Positions 13,642 to 15,574 of a stretch of DNA of 15,574 nt are shown here, one piece after another. The notes under the pieces were generated by a model that saw only the letters and a program-made list of their open reading frames with translations, was not told the origin of the DNA and did no database searches. The position numbers and the translations under genes are program-made. The stretch is from Candidatus Omnitrophota bacterium (GTDB taxonomy: Bacteria > Omnitrophota > Gorgyraeia > Duberdicusellales > 4484-171): NCBI GenBank assembly GCA_023818995.1, contig JAMWDA010000016.1:1-15574 (forward strand). Reading direction: 5' to 3'. Position 1 is the first letter of the stretch. Each line of letters opens with the position of its first letter.

Positions 13642-13675
13642 CTTTTACCTAAGCCTATAGGTTTTATTTACCAGG

Positions 13676-13685
13676 AAGGAGGTGA
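13676..13685 (+). promoter_or_regulatory. Orphan consensus Shine-Dalgarno sequence
   Basis: AAGGAGGTGA at 13676-13685 is a perfect anti-16S match, but no ATG, GTG or TTG lies at proper spacing. The sequence continues AGAGATAATC where GAAGATGG follows the next, functional copy (GGAAGGAGGTAAGAAGATGG at 13734-13753). It may be a ribosome standby site, a CsrA target or the remains of a lost gene start. Confidence 0.45.
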
Positions 13686-13749
13686 GAGATAATCAAGATT
13701 TGCGTTTATTTTTATTATCAAAATTTTTAAATTGGAAGGAGGTAAGAAG

Positions 13750-14682
13750 ATGGTTAAATTAAATTTCCGTGGCTTTGGGATAATTTTAATAGTTCTGTTA
13801 GCATTGAGTAATTTTTGTGGGTATCCTCAAGAAGAGTCTAAATCACCAGTTGAGCTTAAAGGAGCAGGCGGGTTAGGATTAACCGTGGAACCGGGAGGAT
13901 TTATTTTACAGAATCTTGTTCCCGGCAAAAGAGTGGATATATTTGAAACAACAGGTTTAGCTTTGGTTATCTATAATCGTAGTGACTCTTATCATACTTA
14001 TACTATTAAAGGGGGTAAACCAGAAGAGGTAGGTATAGAGGGTTGGCTTAAAGGTTATGAGCCTATTCCTGAGAGTAGTTGGTTTAAATTGGAACAAGAA
14101 CAAGTTAGAATCCCTCCTCAGAGCAAAGCTTATGTTAAGATGTATTTAGAGATACCTGAGGAAGAGAAATTCTATAATCAGAAGTGGGTAGTAGGTTTAT
14201 CCGTAGCAGGTGTGCCTGAACCAGGAGAGAAATTGGTTCTTTCCGCTCACCCATCTTATTATTTAGAGACTCTGGGAAAAGATGGTTTAAAGGAGAAGCC
14301 TTTTGGAAGATTGGGGTTGGAGCCAGGGGTACTGAGTATAGAAAAAGTAGGGTTAGGAGTAAACAAGAAAGTAGGTAAGATTAAGATTTACAATAACGAT
14401 AGCGAGAAACATACCTACAATATATACTCACATATACCTAAAGAGGTTAGCGGAGATAGAATTACCTCTTCTCAAGGGTATATATGGATAAAAAATGAAG
14501 AGTGGTTAAAGCCCTCTTGGGGAAAAGTTACGATACAAGGTAATAGTAGTAAAGAGTTAGAGGTAGATTTAGTTATCCCCAATGAGGATGAATTAAAAGG
14601 TAAGAATTGGGAAGGGTTAATTTTTGTAGAGGATGATAAAGGTAAGGCTAATTTTTGTAGGGTTTTGTTTAGAGTGGAGTAA
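13750..14682 (+). CDS. Exported two-domain beta-sandwich surface/periplasmic protein
   Basis: I chose ATG 13750 (310 residues) because GGAAGGAGGT ends six bases upstream. A TTG at 13732 also opens the frame but would place the ribosome-binding site inside the coding sequence. Residues 1-25 form a signal peptide; a Cys follows LALSNF but does not fit a good lipobox. The mature part has two similar beta-rich halves. One has GLGLTVEPGGFILQNLVPGKRVDI with IYNRSDSYHTYTI and KWVVGLSVAG. The other has FGRLGLEPGVLSIEKVGLGVNKKVGKIKIYNNDSEKHTYNIYS and KNWEGLIFVEDDKGK. This suggests duplicated Ig-like domains, loosely reminiscent of DUF916/WxL-interacting or pilus-chaperone folds. It is the first gene after the riboswitch and directly precedes tandem exported proteins, so a role in anchoring or assembling them is plausible. 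Family not identified. Confidence 0.8.
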   Translation: MVKLNFRGFGIILIVLLALSNFCGYPQEESKSPVELKGAGGLGLTVEPGGFILQNLVPGKRVDIFETTGLALVIYNRSDSYHTYTIKGGKPEEVGIEGWLKGYEPIPESSWFKLEQEQVRIPPQSKAYVKMYLEIPEEEKFYNQKWVVGLSVAGVPEPGEKLVLSAHPSYYLETLGKDGLKEKPFGRLGLEPGVLSIEKVGLGVNKKVGKIKIYNNDSEKHTYNIYSHIPKEVSGDRITSSQGYIWIKNEEWLKPSWGKVTIQGNSSKELEVDLVIPNEDELKGKNWEGLIFVEDDKGKANFCRVLFRVE

Positions 14683-14696
14683 GAGTAAAAAGTGGT

Positions 14697-14739
14697 GTGC
14701 TAATGAGTAATGAGCTAAAAGTTTATAGCACATTAGCGC
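14697..14739 (+). repeat. Hairpin in the leader of the tandem surface genes
   Basis: GTGCTAATG (14697-14705) pairs with CATTAGCGC (14731-14739) over 9 bp with one G-U. An inner GCTA/TAGC can pair within the loop. No T-tract follows, and the strong ribosome-binding site begins 14 bases later. It may stabilise a processed mRNA 5' end so that the downstream subunit-like genes are made in excess over the gene at 13750. That role is inferred only from position. Confidence 0.45.
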
Positions 14740-14752
14740 AAAGTGAAAATTA

Positions 14753-14946
14753 GAGGAGGTGTAATATGAGGTGGGTGAGGTTTATTTTTTTAGGTATGGT
14801 GTTAGTGGTTTTACCTTTGAGTTTGTATGCGGCACAGACAGCGACGATAACGGTTACAGTGACGGTTAGGTATATTTCTGTAGCGGTATCACCGAACACG
14901 TATGATTTTGGTTTTGTAGACCCAGCTACATACACAACAGCCACAT
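14753..14946. repeat. First unit of a near-identical direct repeat
   Basis: Bases 14753-14946 recur at 15381-15574 with an offset of 628. The only difference is one silent G/A change (14819 and 15447). The identity starts at the ribosome-binding site GAGGAGGTGTAAT and covers the signal peptide and the first part of the mature protein. It is cut by the end of the window, so its true length and the number of units are unknown. Confidence 0.97.
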
Positions 14947-15332
14947 CGGATATAGATGTAACCAATGATGGTAACGATACTGAGGATTTCAAGTTACAGA
15001 TAACCACAGGCCCGGCAGCATGGACAGTAGAGGAGACATCAGCAAATCCTGGAGCAGAGGAGTACAAGTTATTGGCGTTATTTAATTCTGTAGCTCCTGG
15101 GGATATATATGTAGGAGATGCGCCGGCAGAGGGGACAGATGACATAATATTTGAGAGTGCCCAGAAGAACTGTGATGCTACTAATTTTAGTGGTGACCAA
15201 GATGGAGATAATGTTCCTTCCAGTGGGACGATTAATTTATGGTTTAGGTTTGGAGCTCCATCGTCAACCACAGCGACAAATCAGCAGAGTATAGTGGTTA
15301 CTGTATCAGCGTATAAATCAACAGAGTTCTAA
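14766..15332 (+). CDS. Exported beta-rich surface protein, tandem copy 1
   Basis: The 188-residue precursor has a clear signal peptide (MRWVRFIFLGMVLVVLPLSL, cleavage probably after LYA or YAA, residue 22-23). The mature part is rich in Thr, Val, Asp and Ala, with alternating strands (TATITVTVTVRYISVAVSP, then TYDFGFVDP, SDIDVTNDGNDTEDFKLQI and, near the end, TINLWFRFG and QQSIVVTVSAY). This is compatible with one secreted beta-sandwich. Asp144-Ser152 (DQDGDNVPS) resembles a calcium-binding loop. There is one Cys (NCDATN) and no sorting motif or C-terminal membrane anchor. Codons such as ACG, GCG and ACA are more frequent than in the flagellar genes. GAGGAGGTG before ATG 14766 is strong. Small size, strong translation signals and tandem duplication suggest an abundant structural subunit. 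Spore-coat-U-type pilins are one loose comparison, unproven. Confidence 0.85.
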   Translation: MRWVRFIFLGMVLVVLPLSLYAAQTATITVTVTVRYISVAVSPNTYDFGFVDPATYTTATSDIDVTNDGNDTEDFKLQITTGPAAWTVEETSANPGAEEYKLLALFNSVAPGDIYVGDAPAEGTDDIIFESAQKNCDATNFSGDQDGDNVPSSGTINLWFRFGAPSSTTATNQQSIVVTVSAYKSTEF

Positions 15333-15380
15333 GGAGGAGGGGTGAAGTTAATAGATATAGGGATAATCTGTAAATTAAAG

Positions 15381-15574
15381 GAGGAGGTGTAATATGAGGT
15401 GGGTGAGGTTTATTTTTTTAGGTATGGTGTTAGTGGTTTTACCTTTAAGTTTGTATGCGGCACAGACAGCGACGATAACGGTTACAGTGACGGTTAGGTA
15501 TATTTCTGTAGCGGTATCACCGAACACGTATGATTTTGGTTTTGTAGACCCAGCTACATACACAACAGCCACAT
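15381..15574. repeat. Second unit of the direct repeat
   Basis: This is the partner of 14753-14946, with a single base difference. It is preceded by a 48-bp spacer after the copy 1 stop (15333-15380). That spacer contains its own strong AAGGAGGAGG at 15331-15340 and a GTG-initiated 16-codon reading frame (15342-15392), ending one base before the copy 2 start codon. Confidence 0.97.
15394..15574 (+). CDS. Exported beta-rich surface protein, tandem copy 2 (partial)
   Basis: The reading frame starts at ATG 15394 behind AAGGAGGAGGTG and is open to the window end (60 codons visible). The visible protein is identical to copy 1: same signal peptide, same TATITVTVTVRYISVAVSP strand region and same TYDFGFVDP segment. 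Only a synonymous leucine codon differs (TTA instead of TTG at codon 18). Whether the unseen C-terminal part is also identical, or varies, cannot be judged here. It is probably cotranscribed with copy 1 under the riboswitch. Confidence 0.9.
   Translation, partial: MRWVRFIFLGMVLVVLPLSLYAAQTATITVTVTVRYISVAVSPNTYDFGFVDPATYTTAT

Noticed and set aside
13375..13692. A 105-codon open frame on the + strand in the leader region
   Set aside because: It spans the inverted repeat and the long hairpin, has low-complexity Phe/Leu/Ile-rich content typical of AT-rich noncoding DNA, and ends among ribosome-binding signals. The structured RNA explanation is better.
13732..13749. TTG start six codons upstream of the exported protein
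   Set aside because: It would translate the Shine-Dalgarno sequence itself and put charged residues before the signal peptide. ATG 13750 is correctly spaced.
14750..15271. Long open frame on the - strand opposite the surface gene, repeated at 15375-15572
   Set aside because: It mirrors the repetitive codon pattern of the + strand gene. The + strand frame has a signal peptide and a strong ribosome-binding site.

Overview
This window is an AT-rich bacterial segment dominated by a late flagellar gene cluster, all on the + strand. Codon use favours AGA/AGG arginine and ATA isoleucine. The organism cannot be named from this sequence. The mix of FliW-CsrA control, sigma-28 promoters, a DUF115 (Maf-type) flagellin glycosylation factor and a GEMM-I riboswitch, with no close resemblance to a model genome, suggests an uncultured, deep-branching lineage. 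That placement is inference.

Layout. 1-30 may be the tail of an upstream gene. 97-1743 is an exported DUF4140/DUF4139 (MuiA-family) protein. 1884-3426 holds an FlgN-like chaperone, an unusual stripped-down NeuB-like (sialic/pseudaminic acid synthase family) protein, and the anti-sigma factor FlgM behind a perfect sigma-28 promoter. 3634-6356 holds a second sigma-28 promoter, a short FlgM-like protein, FlgK and FlgL. 6433-8149 is the FliW-CsrA-flagellin control module, with a third sigma-28 promoter before csrA and a strong terminator after the flagellin gene. 8210-13015 encodes FlaG, FliD, a 68-residue winged-helix protein, a small helical protein, the DUF115 flagellin-modification protein and FliS.

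13016-13749 has no credible gene but is packed with signals: GC-rich palindromes, an extended -10 promoter, a GEMM-I cyclic-dinucleotide riboswitch followed by an intrinsic terminator, and a roughly 300-bp imperfect inverted repeat containing more hairpins. Downstream are an exported protein with two similar beta-rich halves (13750-14682) and two tandem genes for an exported beta-rich protein (14766-15332, and 15394 to the window end). The visible 194 nt of the two tandem units differ at one base.

Working model. Sigma-28 and FlgM time the late flagellar genes. FliW and CsrA adjust flagellin translation. FlgN, FliS and FliD handle export and capping, and the DUF115 protein probably glycosylates flagellin. 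The riboswitch then places a separate surface-protein operon under a cyclic dinucleotide, probably as the counterpart to motility. The aptamer carries A, not G, at the ligand-discriminating position (Vc2 numbering 20). That is the known signature of variants that bind 3',3'-cGAMP, or both cGAMP and c-di-GMP. The riboswitch plus tandem surface-protein operon, and the catalytically degenerate NeuB-like flagellar protein, are the most novel elements here.
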